The notes below the pieces were generated by a model. The model saw only the letters and a program-made list of their open reading frames with translations, ran no database searches and was not told the origin of the DNA. The position numbers were made by a program, and so were the translations under genes. A stretch of DNA of 64,000 nucleotides from assembly GCF_027533845.1 (NCBI RefSeq), contig NZ_JAPZVN010000003.1:186001-250000 (forward strand). Reading direction: 5' to 3'. Of this stretch, positions 26,172 to 34,051 are shown piece after piece (position 1 is the first letter of the stretch; each line of letters starts with the position of its first letter). Source of the stretch: Streptomyces sp. RPT161. GTDB lineage: Bacteria > Actinomycetota > Actinomycetes > Streptomycetales > Streptomycetaceae.

Positions 26172-26663
26172 ATGGGAAGTGACGGCTCGGTGGCGCTCGC
26201 GCCCTTATGGGACGTGGTGCTCCCGTCCGAGAGACTGGCGTCGTCGGCCTGCGAGCTGACCGCCGCCTACGAATCGGTGCGGGAGGCGCGGCACTTCACG
26301 TACACCACGCTGCGCCGGTGGGAGCTGTGCGAACTGGTGGACAACGTCGCGCTGGTGGCATCGGAACTCGTCACCAACGCGCTGCGGCACGGCGTCGGGA
26401 CGGACACGGGGCCGCACCCGACGGCCGCGCAGACCTCACCGCCCCCCGTGGTCCGGCTCGGCCTCGCGCGCTGGACCTCGCGGGTGGTGGTTTCGGTACG
26501 CGATCCCAGCAGCCAGGGGCCGGTGCCCAGGGCCCCCGACTTCACCGCGGAGTCGGGCCGGGGGCTGCATCTGATCGCGTCGTGCTGTGAAACCTGGGGG
26601 TGGCATCCCCTCACGGGTGCGGGGAAGGTCGTCTGGGCTCTCTTCCCGGCCCCGTCCGACTAA
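26172..26663 (+). CDS. Anti-sigma-factor-type ATP-binding protein (GHKL/HATPase)
   Basis: A 163-residue RsbW/SpoIIAB-like single-domain ATPase or kinase. The N-box is ASELVTNALRHG (about 59-70), VSVRDPSSQGPVPR corresponds to the D-box, and SGRGLHLIASCCETWGW is the G2 box. Streptomyces has dozens of these beside XRE-DUF5753/DUF397 pairs. They may bind sigma factors or modulate the regulator. ATG 26172 has GAGG 8 bases upstream, and GTG 26163 is an in-frame alternative. It is divergent from the XRE gene. Confidence 0.9.
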   Translation: MGSDGSVALAPLWDVVLPSERLASSACELTAAYESVREARHFTYTTLRRWELCELVDNVALVASELVTNALRHGVGTDTGPHPTAAQTSPPPVVRLGLARWTSRVVVSVRDPSSQGPVPRAPDFTAESGRGLHLIASCCETWGWHPLTGAGKVVWALFPAPSD

Positions 26664-26757
26664 CTGATTCCGCTTGGCTTCTGGCTCTGGTTCCGCTTCG
26701 GCCCGGCCGCGTGGCTTCGCTTCCGCCCGCGGCCGCGCTTTTGTGGAATACGGGATT

Positions 26758-27003
26758 CTACGGAGCGCCCTGGACCAGATGGTCGAACTCCCCGTCCTTC
26801 ACCCCGAGAAGCAACGCCTCGATCTCCGCTCTCGTGTATATCAGTGCGGGGCCATCGGGAAAACGGGAGTTGCGTACCGCGACATCGCCACCAGGCAGCG
26901 CGGCCAACTCGACGCACGTCCCCTGGGAGTTGCTGTGCCGGCTTTTCTGCCAGACGGCGCCCTGGAGTTCACTCGCTGCCATGCCGTTGTATGTGCGGCG
27001 CAC
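26758..27003 (-). CDS. DUF397 protein, partner of the XRE regulator
   Basis: An 81-residue protein made up almost entirely of one DUF397 domain: ELQGAVWQKSRHSNSQGTCV, ELAALPGGDVAVRNSRFPDGPALIYTRAEIEALLLGVKDGEFDHL. DUF397 proteins act as small partners or antagonists of neighbouring XRE-DUF5753 regulators. The GTG at 27003 follows AGGAGG at 5-base spacing and fixes the start; a downstream Met lies at residue 8. It is convergent with the ATPase gene. Upstream it carries the same CCGTGCA motif found in the XRE/ATPase spacer. Confidence 0.92.
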   Translation of the reverse strand: MRRTYNGMAASELQGAVWQKSRHSNSQGTCVELAALPGGDVAVRNSRFPDGPALIYTRAEIEALLLGVKDGEFDHLVQGAP

Positions 27004-27051
27004 GGATACCTCCTGGGACGTGCGGTTCTCACCGGCGGGAATGATAGCGCG

Positions 27052-27078
27052 CTGCACATGCAGAAGCCCGTGCAGTTG
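27052..27078. promoter_or_regulatory. GTGCA motifs upstream of the DUF397 gene
   Basis: CTGCACATGCAG (27052-27063, a 5+2+5 inverted repeat) and CCGTGCAGTTG (27068-27078) lie about 50-75 bases before the DUF397 start. They match the motif repeated in the XRE/ATPase spacer, which implies common control. Confidence 0.55.
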
Positions 27079-27150
27079 ACTGTGCGACAACTCTCAGTAG
27101 TGCCACGGAATTCGGGCGCCGGCAACTCCCTGTATGCGCCACGATGCGGT

Positions 27151-27411
27151 ATGGAATGGAAAACCACCAGTGATGTGAAGGCGTTCGACGCGGCCGCCGG
27201 GGACTTCCCGCGCGCCCGACCCGCCCAGCACACGGCGCAGCTGACGGTCTGCGCCCGGCCGCGCCAGCGGGGACCGCGCGTGTTCGACGACGGCGATCCG
27301 GAGTTCGGCCGGCGGACCGGCACAGTGGTCCGCAGCGAACGCGCTCTATCCGCTGGGCGAGTTGGCGCCGTCCGCAGCGGGTACTTCAGCGAGGGGCGCT
27401 TCGAGCCGTGA
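27151..27411 (+). pseudogene. Probable decayed N-terminal remnant of an acetyltransferase-like gene
   Basis: An 86-codon frame whose first 55 residues (MEWKTTSDVKAFDAAAGDFP, RARPAQHTAQLTVCARPRQRGPRVFDDGDPEFG) resemble, to my memory, the N-terminus of Streptomyces GNAT proteins of the type 'WKTTSDVAEFLAAAGEFLRARPAENTVLLT'. Later residues do not resemble a fold, and the frame ends after 86 codons where the family has about 280 residues. No ribosome-binding site is evident. It reads as a degraded gene left beside two intact acetyltransferase genes. The assignment is by remembered similarity only. Confidence 0.42.
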
Positions 27412-28413
27412 TCAACTGACCGGTGCCATACGGGAGTCGATCACCCGGCACAGCCGGTAGGCGACCGGGGTGAAGCCGAGGGCCGGCCAGTGTCCCGCCG
27501 AAAGCGGGGAGGCGGTCGGCCAGTTGGCCGTCATATGGCGGTATCCGCGGTCGTACGCCCAGGCCAGCGCGGTGGCCAGCAGCACCCGGCTGACCCCCTC
27601 GCCACGCGTGTCCGGCTCGACGTACGCCTCGGCCAGCTCGACCGCCGACTCGGGGGTGAAGGGGCCCGGGCGGGCCGGGGTGAGCACCACCATTCCGGCC
27701 TCCTCACCGCGGCGAACAGCGAGCCAGGCCGCGCTGTCCGGCTCGGCGAGCGCCTCGGCGTAGCGGGTGCGCAGCCGGTCGAGCGCCTCCTGGGGCTGCG
27801 GCTGGAACACCGCCGCGTGCCGCCGGTGTTCGGCCGAGGCGGCGGCCATCCGCCCTATCGGCCCGAGATCCGCGGCGCCGGCCCGGCGGATGGACAGCCC
27901 GTCCACCCCGCGCGGCTGACGGCCGCTGGCCCGCACCGGCAGCAGCCCGCGCACCCGTTCAAGGCCGAAGCCGAGCCGGAACCAGGCCATCGCCACGGTG
28001 TCGTCGGCGGGCAGGTCGACGTGGTGCACCAGCCGGCCGCCCGCCACGAACCGTTCGGCGACCGCCGCGTACAGCGCGCGCAGCGCCTCGGGCTCCCGGC
28101 CCGGGTGCAGTGCGTGCCCGCCGTGGGCGACCAGCGCGGAGTGCGGATGCCGGTGCTCGTCCGGCCGGTCGTCGCCGTCCTGCTGGTCCGCGGCGAGGAT
28201 GAGGTAGCCACCGAGCCTGCCCCGCCCGCCACGCGCCGCCACCGCCTCGGTGCCCGGTCCGGCGAGCAGCTTGGCCAGCGACTCCTCACCGCCGTAGGGG
28301 TCTTCGGGCGCCGGATATCCGCGTGGCCGGCGGGCCCGGGTGTACCAGCGGTCGAGGAGGGCGGCGGACTCCGGGATGTGCTCGGCCGTCATCGGCGCGA
28401 TGGCGAAGGTCAT
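27412..28413 (-). CDS. GNAT-family N-acetyltransferase
   Basis: A 333-residue protein with two acetyltransferase-like halves. The second half is the active-looking one (about 195-333): LSIRRAGAADLGPIGRMAAAS, then AYVEPDTRGEGVSRVLLATALAWAYDRGY with the acetyl-CoA loop R-G-E-G-V, and WPALGFTPVAYRL at the end. The first half (TAEHIPESAALLDRWYTRARRP) is diverged. The start is ATG 28413 but the upstream region is weak in ribosome-binding signal. The substrate is unknown. It lies 14 bases downstream of another GNAT gene, so the two are probably co-transcribed. Confidence 0.84.
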   Translation of the reverse strand: MTFAIAPMTAEHIPESAALLDRWYTRARRPRGYPAPEDPYGGEESLAKLLAGPGTEAVAARGGRGRLGGYLILAADQQDGDDRPDEHRHPHSALVAHGGHALHPGREPEALRALYAAVAERFVAGGRLVHHVDLPADDTVAMAWFRLGFGLERVRGLLPVRASGRQPRGVDGLSIRRAGAADLGPIGRMAAASAEHRRHAAVFQPQPQEALDRLRTRYAEALAEPDSAAWLAVRRGEEAGMVVLTPARPGPFTPESAVELAEAYVEPDTRGEGVSRVLLATALAWAYDRGYRHMTANWPTASPLSAGHWPALGFTPVAYRLCRVIDSRMAPVS

Positions 28414-28427
28414 GGTGCGACCGGACG

Positions 28428-28949
28428 CTAACGGGCCTCGGACCGCTCCGGCAAGGCCCCTACACCGGTCAGCGGACGGCCCAGGTGCACGCTGAGCGGT
28501 GCGTCCCGGTACACCCCGAACTTCGCCACCGGTGTGTATCCGCACGAGGTGTACAGGGATATCGCCTCGGGCTGCAGCTCTCCGGTCTCCAGCACCATCC
28601 GCCGCCGTCCCGCCGTGGCCGCGCTGGTCTCCAACTCGGCCAGTACCCGGCGGGCCAGCCCCCGGCCGCGGGCTTCCGGAACCACGAACATCCGCTTCAG
28701 CTCGGCGTCCCCGTCCTCGTGGCCGTCCCGGGAGGCGTCCTTGGCGCGCCAGCCGCCGGTGGCCACGGGATCGCCGTCGAGGTAGCAGACCAGGAACAGC
28801 CCGTTCGGCGGATCGAAGTGCGCCGGGTCCATCGGCGTGGCGTCCGGCTCGCCGTATCGCAGCACGTACTCCTGCTGCACCCGCTCGGTCAGCGCCACCG
28901 CGTCCGGGTGGTCGTAGCGCACGGTGCGTATCTCCGCTCGTATGTCCAC
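28428..28949 (-). CDS. GNAT-family N-acetyltransferase
   Basis: A 173-residue single-domain acetyltransferase. Motif A is LKRMFVVPEARGRGLARRVLAELE, with the R-G-R-G-L acetyl-CoA loop, followed by LETGELQPEAISLYTSCGYTPVAKFG (motif B and the C-terminal strand). LFLVCYLDGDPVATGGWRAKD is the central beta-sheet. The start is the GTG at 28949. It is divergent from exonuclease III and upstream of the larger GNAT gene. Substrate unknown. Confidence 0.9.
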   Translation of the reverse strand: MDIRAEIRTVRYDHPDAVALTERVQQEYVLRYGEPDATPMDPAHFDPPNGLFLVCYLDGDPVATGGWRAKDASRDGHEDGDAELKRMFVVPEARGRGLARRVLAELETSAATAGRRRMVLETGELQPEAISLYTSCGYTPVAKFGVYRDAPLSVHLGRPLTGVGALPERSEAR

Positions 28950-29024
28950 CCGGGCATGGTACGGGGACCGAAACGACCGTCGAGTAGGCTGGCGCGGCGT
29001 TTGTCCGCGACCCAGGAGCATGCT

Positions 29025-29822
29025 TTGTTCACCATCACCACCGTGAACGTCAACGGGCTGCGCGCCGCGGCCAAGAAGGGGTTCGGCCCCTGGCTGGCGG
29101 CGACCGGCGCCGATGTGGTGTGTCTCCAGGAGGTGCGCGCCGAGCTCGCTCAGCTGCCCGCCGAGGTGCGCGAGCCGGACGGCTGGCACACCGTCCACGC
29201 CGCCTCCTCGGTCAAGGGCCGGTCGGGCGTCTCGGTGTACTCGCGACAGGAACCGGAACGGGTGCGGGTGGGCTTTGGCTCGGCCGAGTTCGACACCTCG
29301 GGGCGCTATGTCGAGGTGGATCTGCCCGGCGTGACGGTGGCCAGCCTGTACCTGCCGTCCGGCGAGGTGGGCACCGAGCGGCAGGCGGAGAAGGAACGCT
29401 TCATGAAGGAGTTCCTCGCCCATCTGGTCGACCTGCGCGCCAGCGCCGCCGCCGCGGGGCGCGAGGTACTGGTGTGCGGTGACTGGAACATCGCGCACCG
29501 CGAGGCGGACCTGAAGAACTGGAAGGCGAACACCAAGAACTCCGGCTTCCTCCCGGAGGAGCGCGCCTGGCTGTCCCGGGTCTTCGACGAGGCGGGTTAC
29601 GTGGACGTGGTGCGCTCACTGCATCCGGACGTCACCGGCCCGTACTCGTGGTGGTCGTACCGCGGCAAGGCGTTCGACAACGACGCCGGGTGGCGGATCG
29701 ACTACGTCGTCGCCACCCCCGGCATCGCGGCGCGGGCCGACTCCGCGACGGTGGAGCGGGCCGCGGACTACACGCTGCGCTGGTCGGACCACGCGCCGGT
29801 GACGGTCACCTTCCGGGTCTGA
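29025..29822 (+). CDS. xth: Exodeoxyribonuclease III / AP endonuclease
   Basis: A 265-residue DNA-repair nuclease that cuts at abasic sites and removes 3' blocks. Family motifs are VNVNGLRAAAKKGF, VVCLQEVRAEL (metal-binding Glu), GDWNIAHREADLKNWK (Asp/Asn active site), DAGWRIDYVVATPGIA and the C-terminal WSDHAPVTVTF with the catalytic Asp-His. It starts with TTG at 29025 behind AGGAG. An ATG five bases earlier is out of frame. It converges with the ankyrin gene 15 bases away. Confidence 0.95.
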   Translation: MFTITTVNVNGLRAAAKKGFGPWLAATGADVVCLQEVRAELAQLPAEVREPDGWHTVHAASSVKGRSGVSVYSRQEPERVRVGFGSAEFDTSGRYVEVDLPGVTVASLYLPSGEVGTERQAEKERFMKEFLAHLVDLRASAAAAGREVLVCGDWNIAHREADLKNWKANTKNSGFLPEERAWLSRVFDEAGYVDVVRSLHPDVTGPYSWWSYRGKAFDNDAGWRIDYVVATPGIAARADSATVERAADYTLRWSDHAPVTVTFRV

Positions 29823-29837
29823 CCCCGGCCGCGGTGG

Positions 29838-30257
29838 TCAGCGGCCTTCGAAGAGGGCGACCAGCTCGTCCTTGCCGAACATCCGGGCGGTCTCAAGCGC
29901 GGTCGGCGAGCCCGCGTTGGGGTCGGCGCCCGCCTCGAACAGTTCCCGCACCACCTCGTCCTCGCCCTTGAAGACCGCTCCGGCCAGCGGGGTCTGTCCC
30001 CGGTCGTTGGGGCGGTCGGGGTCGGCGCCCCGGGCGAGCAGCGCGGCGACCGCCTTCGGATGGCCGTGGTAGGCGGCGAGCATCACCAGGGTGTCGCCCT
30101 TGTCGTTGGACAGATTCGCCGGAACACCCGCGTCCACATAGGCGGCCAGGGTGTCGGTGGCGCCCTGTCGGGCCAGGTCGAAGACCTTGGCCGCGAGCTG
30201 GATGACCTCGGGGTCGTGCGCGGGCTCGGTCCCGTTCTCGGGCGTGGGGTGCGTCAT
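29838..30257 (-). CDS. Ankyrin-repeat protein
   Basis: A 139-residue soluble protein with about three ankyrin repeats: GATDTLAAYVDAGVPANLSNDKGDTLVMLAAYHGHPKAVAALLARG, ADPDRPNDRGQTPLAGAVFKGEDEVVRELFEAG and ADPNAGSPTALETARMFGKDELVALFEGR. There is no catalytic domain, so it is probably a protein-binding adaptor. It overlaps nothing. The start is ATG 30257, with GGAGCCGG (from GGAGCCGGTAGAG) upstream. Partner unknown. Confidence 0.92.
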   Translation of the reverse strand: MTHPTPENGTEPAHDPEVIQLAAKVFDLARQGATDTLAAYVDAGVPANLSNDKGDTLVMLAAYHGHPKAVAALLARGADPDRPNDRGQTPLAGAVFKGEDEVVRELFEAGADPNAGSPTALETARMFGKDELVALFEGR

Positions 30258-30602
30258 CTCTACCGGCTCCTGGGTCGCTTGTCACGGTACGGAGGGGCGA
30301 TTCCATGCCGCCTCACCATATGCATGGTGACTCCGCCGCACCCCGAGCGGGGCGGCGAGCCTGCGCTCGGCCGCAGTTGAGGTCACATCACCCGCACGGG
30401 CGGCTTTTGCGTCGCCGTACCCGGCGGGGACATGGTCCGCCGCGAACCCGGAAATGCTGGCGACGGGCGCGGCTTTCCACAGAAGGGGCCATGGCGGTGA
30501 AAAAACAAATAAGTCACCCGAACGGCATCTTTAAGCGATTATTACTTTTTGTAATCCTGGAAGAACTCATGGTGACCGCCCCCACCCCACTGGAGAAACC
30601 CC
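30258..30602. other. Intergenic region containing an A/T-rich island
   Basis: No gene supported. The stretch from about 30498 to 30560 is strikingly A/T-rich for this window (runs such as GAAAAAACAAATAAG and GCGATTATTACTTTTTG). It includes ATTAC-TTTTT-GTAAT, a 5+5+5 inverted repeat at 30541-30555, 48 bases before the small membrane-protein gene. It probably holds that gene's promoter and an operator. Confidence 0.6.
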
Positions 30603-30797
30603 ATGATCCTCACCATGTCGGGCGTCCTACTGCTCGGTGTCATCGTCTTCCTGTTCTTCCGCAAGGACGGACTGAAGGTGTCCCACGCCCTCGTCTGCGC
30701 ACTCTTCGGTTTCTATCTCGCGAGCTCCGCGATCGCGCCGAGCATCAAGGCGGGCGGGGCGAGCCTCGCCAGCCTCATCGGAGGGATCAAGATCTAG
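30603..30797 (+). CDS. Small conserved membrane protein upstream of the FtsK-like gene
   Basis: A 64-residue hydrophobic protein with two predicted helices: MILTMSGVLLLGVIVFLFFR, and VSHALVCALFGFYLASSAIAPSIKAG. A polar FRKDGLK turn separates them, and a Gly/Ser-rich tail follows (GGASLASLIGGIKI). I recall such a gene beside FtsK-like ATPase genes in Streptomyces, so a shared role is likely. A GGAG element precedes the ATG. It is 85 bases from the next gene. Function unknown. Confidence 0.76.
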   Translation: MILTMSGVLLLGVIVFLFFRKDGLKVSHALVCALFGFYLASSAIAPSIKAGGASLASLIGGIKI

Positions 30798-30882
30798 CCG
30801 GACCGCACCGGTCGCCCGGAGCGGTTCTGCCCCGCTCCGGGCTCGCCGCCCACCCACCCCTTCGGCCCGCTTTGGAGTCCAT

Positions 30883-32418
30883 GTGGCCCGGCGCCCCCTC
30901 CCCGGCATCCTGAGCAACCGGCCCGCCTGGGACCGTGGCCGCGACCTCGCACGGTTCGCCGCCGACAACGCCACGGACGTCCTGCACCCCATCATCACCA
31001 TCACCCGAGGGCTGCGCCGCCAGGCCGCCTGGCTGCACCGCTGGTGGTCCACCGCCCCCAGGGACCGCAGGAACACCACGCTGTTCGTCTCCGCCGCCGC
31101 GCTGTTCGTCGTGGCGCTGCTGCCGTACGGTCCGGTCCTGGTCGGCGTGGGGCTGATGGGCTCCGCCGCGTGGCTCGGCCGGGACCGCGTCCGGGCTCCG
31201 GACGGTCCCAGCGAGGCCGAGCGCGTCAGGCTGCGGTGCCTCTACGAGGCGCTCGTGCCGTACCTGAGCGCCGAGGGCGATCCCCGGCCGCTCTACCGGC
31301 ACGAGGGCGACTGGCGGCACGCCTTCGTGGCGTACCAGTTCGCGCAGGGACGGCTGGTCGCGCTGCGGCTGCGCTACCCGGCGTACTTCACCGACGGCGA
31401 GCCCGAATCGCGGGCGCGCATCGAGCAGTTGCTGCACGCGAAGGCCGGGCGCGGGCGGGAGTACCGGTTCGACTGGAACGAGGAGGAGAACCACCTCACC
31501 CTGACCGCGCTGCCGCCGCTGCCCACCACCATCGTCGCCCAGCGGTTCGTCACCGCGCCCGGTGAGACGGTGCTCGGCTTCACCGACGCGGACTCCGCGA
31601 GCCGCACCATCCCGGTACGGGTCGACGACACGGTACGGGACGCGCCACCGGTGGTCTGGCGGACCGGGCCGCGCTCGACCGAACCCCATCTGCTGGCGGT
31701 CGGCCGCCCCGGCAGCGGGGTGACCACCCTGCTGCGGTCCATCGCCCTCCAGGCCCTGCACCACGGTGACCTGCTGGCCGTCGACGGCGGCGGCACCGGC
31801 GAGTACCTGTTCCTGTCCGGGCGGCCGGGGGTGCTCGCGGTGGAGAGCGGGCTGGCGGGGGCGCTCGCCACGCTGGAGTGGGCGGCACACGAGACGGAAC
31901 GGCGGCTGATCGCGGTCAGCCGGGCCCGGCAGGCCGGGCGGCCCGCGCCACGGGACACCCGGCGACCGCTGTGGATCATCGTGGACCGGCCGAGCGGACT
32001 GTCCCAACTCGCCCATGCGGAAGGGCGCACGGATCCGCTGCGGCTGCTGGAGGTGCCGCTGCGGCACGGCCGCGCGGCGGGCGTCGCGGTCGCCCTCGGC
32101 GAGCAGGCGGAGGCGCTGGACTTCGGCGAGCTGCGGCACGCCAACGCCCGGGTGGTGCTCGGCGCCCTGCCCGCCGCGCAGATCCGGGACGTGCTCGGCG
32201 CGCTGCCGTGCACGACACCCGCGGCGCACGTGCCGGCCGGGCGCGGGTACGCCCGGCTCGGCGACGGCCCGGTACAGCGGCTTCAGGTTCCGGCCACGCC
32301 GGATCCGTACGACGAGGACACCCCCGACGCCCACCGGCAGTTGGTGCTGTCGCTGCTTCCCACCGCCCATCCGCAGCCCGTCTCCATGGCCAAGTCCCCC
32401 GAAACCGGGGGCGGTTGA
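30883..32418 (+). CDS. FtsK/SpoIIIE-like membrane-linked ATPase
   Basis: A 511-residue protein. The N-terminus has one membrane segment pair (NTTLFVSAAALFVVALLPYGPVLVGVGLMGSAAW, about 64-97). The ATPase part includes a Walker A-like GRPGSGVTTLLRSIALQAL (near 275) and a Walker B-like PLWIIVDRPSG. The sequence lies between plasmid-transfer (TraB-type) proteins and true FtsK. There is no clear gamma domain for KOPS recognition. It starts at GTG 30883 behind GGAG. The neighbouring small membrane protein may be a partner. A DNA-pumping role is family inference. Confidence 0.82.
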   Translation: MARRPLPGILSNRPAWDRGRDLARFAADNATDVLHPIITITRGLRRQAAWLHRWWSTAPRDRRNTTLFVSAAALFVVALLPYGPVLVGVGLMGSAAWLGRDRVRAPDGPSEAERVRLRCLYEALVPYLSAEGDPRPLYRHEGDWRHAFVAYQFAQGRLVALRLRYPAYFTDGEPESRARIEQLLHAKAGRGREYRFDWNEEENHLTLTALPPLPTTIVAQRFVTAPGETVLGFTDADSASRTIPVRVDDTVRDAPPVVWRTGPRSTEPHLLAVGRPGSGVTTLLRSIALQALHHGDLLAVDGGGTGEYLFLSGRPGVLAVESGLAGALATLEWAAHETERRLIAVSRARQAGRPAPRDTRRPLWIIVDRPSGLSQLAHAEGRTDPLRLLEVPLRHGRAAGVAVALGEQAEALDFGELRHANARVVLGALPAAQIRDVLGALPCTTPAAHVPAGRGYARLGDGPVQRLQVPATPDPYDEDTPDAHRQLVLSLLPTAHPQPVSMAKSPETGGG

Positions 32419-32431
32419 GTCGAGCGGATGT

Positions 32432-32455
32432 CGTCTGGGGGCAGGCCCCCAGACG
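32432..32455. terminator. Terminator hairpin between FtsK-like and yczR genes
   Basis: CGTCTGGGGGC and GCCCCCAGACG are perfect complements with only AG between them, so the effective loop takes up part of the stem. It lies between two convergent genes. Confidence 0.7.
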
Positions 32456-32461
32456 CCCGGC

Positions 32462-33961
32462 TCACGCCACCAGGGATCCGGCGGTCTGCAGGTCGATCGG
32501 CCCCCCGGACCGCACCGCCTCCGCGGCGGCGGCCAGGCGGGAGACCGCCTCGTCCGCCACCGAGGCGGCAGCCGAGAACGGCAGGCGGATGTAGCCCTCG
32601 AACGCGCCGTCCACGCCGAAGCGCGGACCGGACGGCACCCGCACCCCGTACTGCTCCCCCGTCACGGCGAGCCGGGAGCCGGACACGTCACCGGTGCGCA
32701 CCCACATGGTCAGACCGCCCGCCGGGACCTCGAACTCCCAGTCAGGGGTGCGCCTGCGCAGCGCGTCCACCAGCGCGTCGCGGTTGGCCCGGGCGAGCGC
32801 GCGGCGCAGCGCCACCGCCTCCGCCCAGCCCTCGCCGCGCATCAGCCACACCACCGCGAGTTGCTCGACGACCGGTGAGCCGAGGTCCAGGTAGGCCCGG
32901 GCGGCCACCATCCGGCGCACCAGTTCGGGCGCCGCCCGTACCCAGCCGATGCGCAGCCCCGCCCAGAACGCCTTGCTGGCCGAGCCCACCGTCACCACCG
33001 TGCCGCCGCCCCGGTCGTAGGCGGCGAGCGGGCGCGGCATGCCGTCCTCGGGGTCGATGGACAGCTCCGCCATCGTCTCGTCGGCGACCAGCGCCACACC
33101 CGCCGCGCGCGCCGTCTCGACCAGTTCGCGGCGCTGGTCGTCACCGACCAGCGCACCGGTGGGGTTGTGGAAGTCCGGGATCACGTAGGCCATGGACGGC
33201 GCGACGTCCCGCATGACCCGCCGCCAGGCGCCCAGGTCCCAGCCCGCCAGTCCGTTCGCCATCGCCACCGGGACCAGGCGGGCGCCGTTCTCCCGGAACA
33301 GTTGGAGGACGTTGGCGTAGCTGGGCGCCTCCACCGCGATCCGTTCCCCGCGCCCGGCGAACAGCCGGGCGGCGGCGGCCACCGCGCCCATCCCACCGGT
33401 GGTCACCATGATCTGCTCGGGCATGGTCGGCACACCGCGCTCGGTGTAGCGGTTGGCGATCGCCTCGCGCAGCGCGGGGATTCCGGCCGGGTAGTCGCCG
33501 TGGGTGGCGGCGTAGGCGGGCAGTTCGGCGAGCGCGCCCTGGATGCCCCGGGTGAGCCAGGGCTCCGGTGCCGGAAGCGCCGCGCAGCCGAGGTCGATCA
33601 CCGAGGCGGCGGTCTCCGGGGGCAGCGGCTCCAGGCCTCCCGCGGGCACCGGGCGGCCGTCCGGTACGGCGGTCCAACTCCCCGCGCCCCGGCGGGACTT
33701 GACGAACCCGTCGGCGCGCAGCGCCTCGTACGCGGCGGCCACCGTGGTACGGCTGACACCGAGCGCCACCGCCAGCTCCCGTTCGGCGGGCAGCCGTGCC
33801 GCGACCGGCACCCGGCCTTCGAGCACCAGCAGCCGTACGCCGTCCGCGAGCCCCCGGTACGCCGGGACCTTGCGGCCGTCACCGCGTCCGCCCCGCTCAC
33901 TGTGCGGAGCCAGCAGCCGCGCCAGTTGTGCGGCACTCACCGCGGCAGTCCACTGCGCCAT
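32462..33961 (-). CDS. yczR: MocR-type regulator (GntR HTH + aminotransferase fold), YczR-like
   Basis: A 499-residue regulator. Residues 35-105 form a GntR winged helix (LADGVRLLVLEGRVPVAARLPAERELAVALGVSRTTVAAAYEALRADGF). The rest is a fold-type I aminotransferase domain keeping the PLP lysine (VGSASKAFWAGLRIGW) and the Asp-Tyr region (IPDFHNPTGALVG). It is divergent from a yczE-type membrane gene, which is the defining arrangement of the YczR subgroup known from actinobacteria and Firmicutes. The PLP may be a sensor rather than a catalyst. ATG 33961 has GGAAGGTGG upstream. Confidence 0.88.
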   Translation of the reverse strand: MAQWTAAVSAAQLARLLAPHSERGGRGDGRKVPAYRGLADGVRLLVLEGRVPVAARLPAERELAVALGVSRTTVAAAYEALRADGFVKSRRGAGSWTAVPDGRPVPAGGLEPLPPETAASVIDLGCAALPAPEPWLTRGIQGALAELPAYAATHGDYPAGIPALREAIANRYTERGVPTMPEQIMVTTGGMGAVAAAARLFAGRGERIAVEAPSYANVLQLFRENGARLVPVAMANGLAGWDLGAWRRVMRDVAPSMAYVIPDFHNPTGALVGDDQRRELVETARAAGVALVADETMAELSIDPEDGMPRPLAAYDRGGGTVVTVGSASKAFWAGLRIGWVRAAPELVRRMVAARAYLDLGSPVVEQLAVVWLMRGEGWAEAVALRRALARANRDALVDALRRRTPDWEFEVPAGGLTMWVRTGDVSGSRLAVTGEQYGVRVPSGPRFGVDGAFEGYIRLPFSAAASVADEAVSRLAAAAEAVRSGGPIDLQTAGSLVA

Positions 33962-33984
33962 CAGGACCAGTCCACCTTCCCTGG

Positions 33985-34001
33985 ATTGGCCGTGGAATTG
34001 G
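33985..34001. promoter_or_regulatory. Candidate MocR binding repeats in the yczR/yczE spacer
   Basis: Two direct ATTGG repeats (33985-33989 and 33997-34001), 12 bases apart, lie in the contexts GATTGGCCGTGG and AATTGGACCATGG. MocR regulators usually bind short direct repeats. GGACCAGTCC (33964-33973), nearby, is a small palindrome. Confidence 0.42.
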
Positions 34002-34051
34002 ACCATGGCCGTACTTCAGAGTGACACGGAGCCAGCCACTTCACCAGGGGG

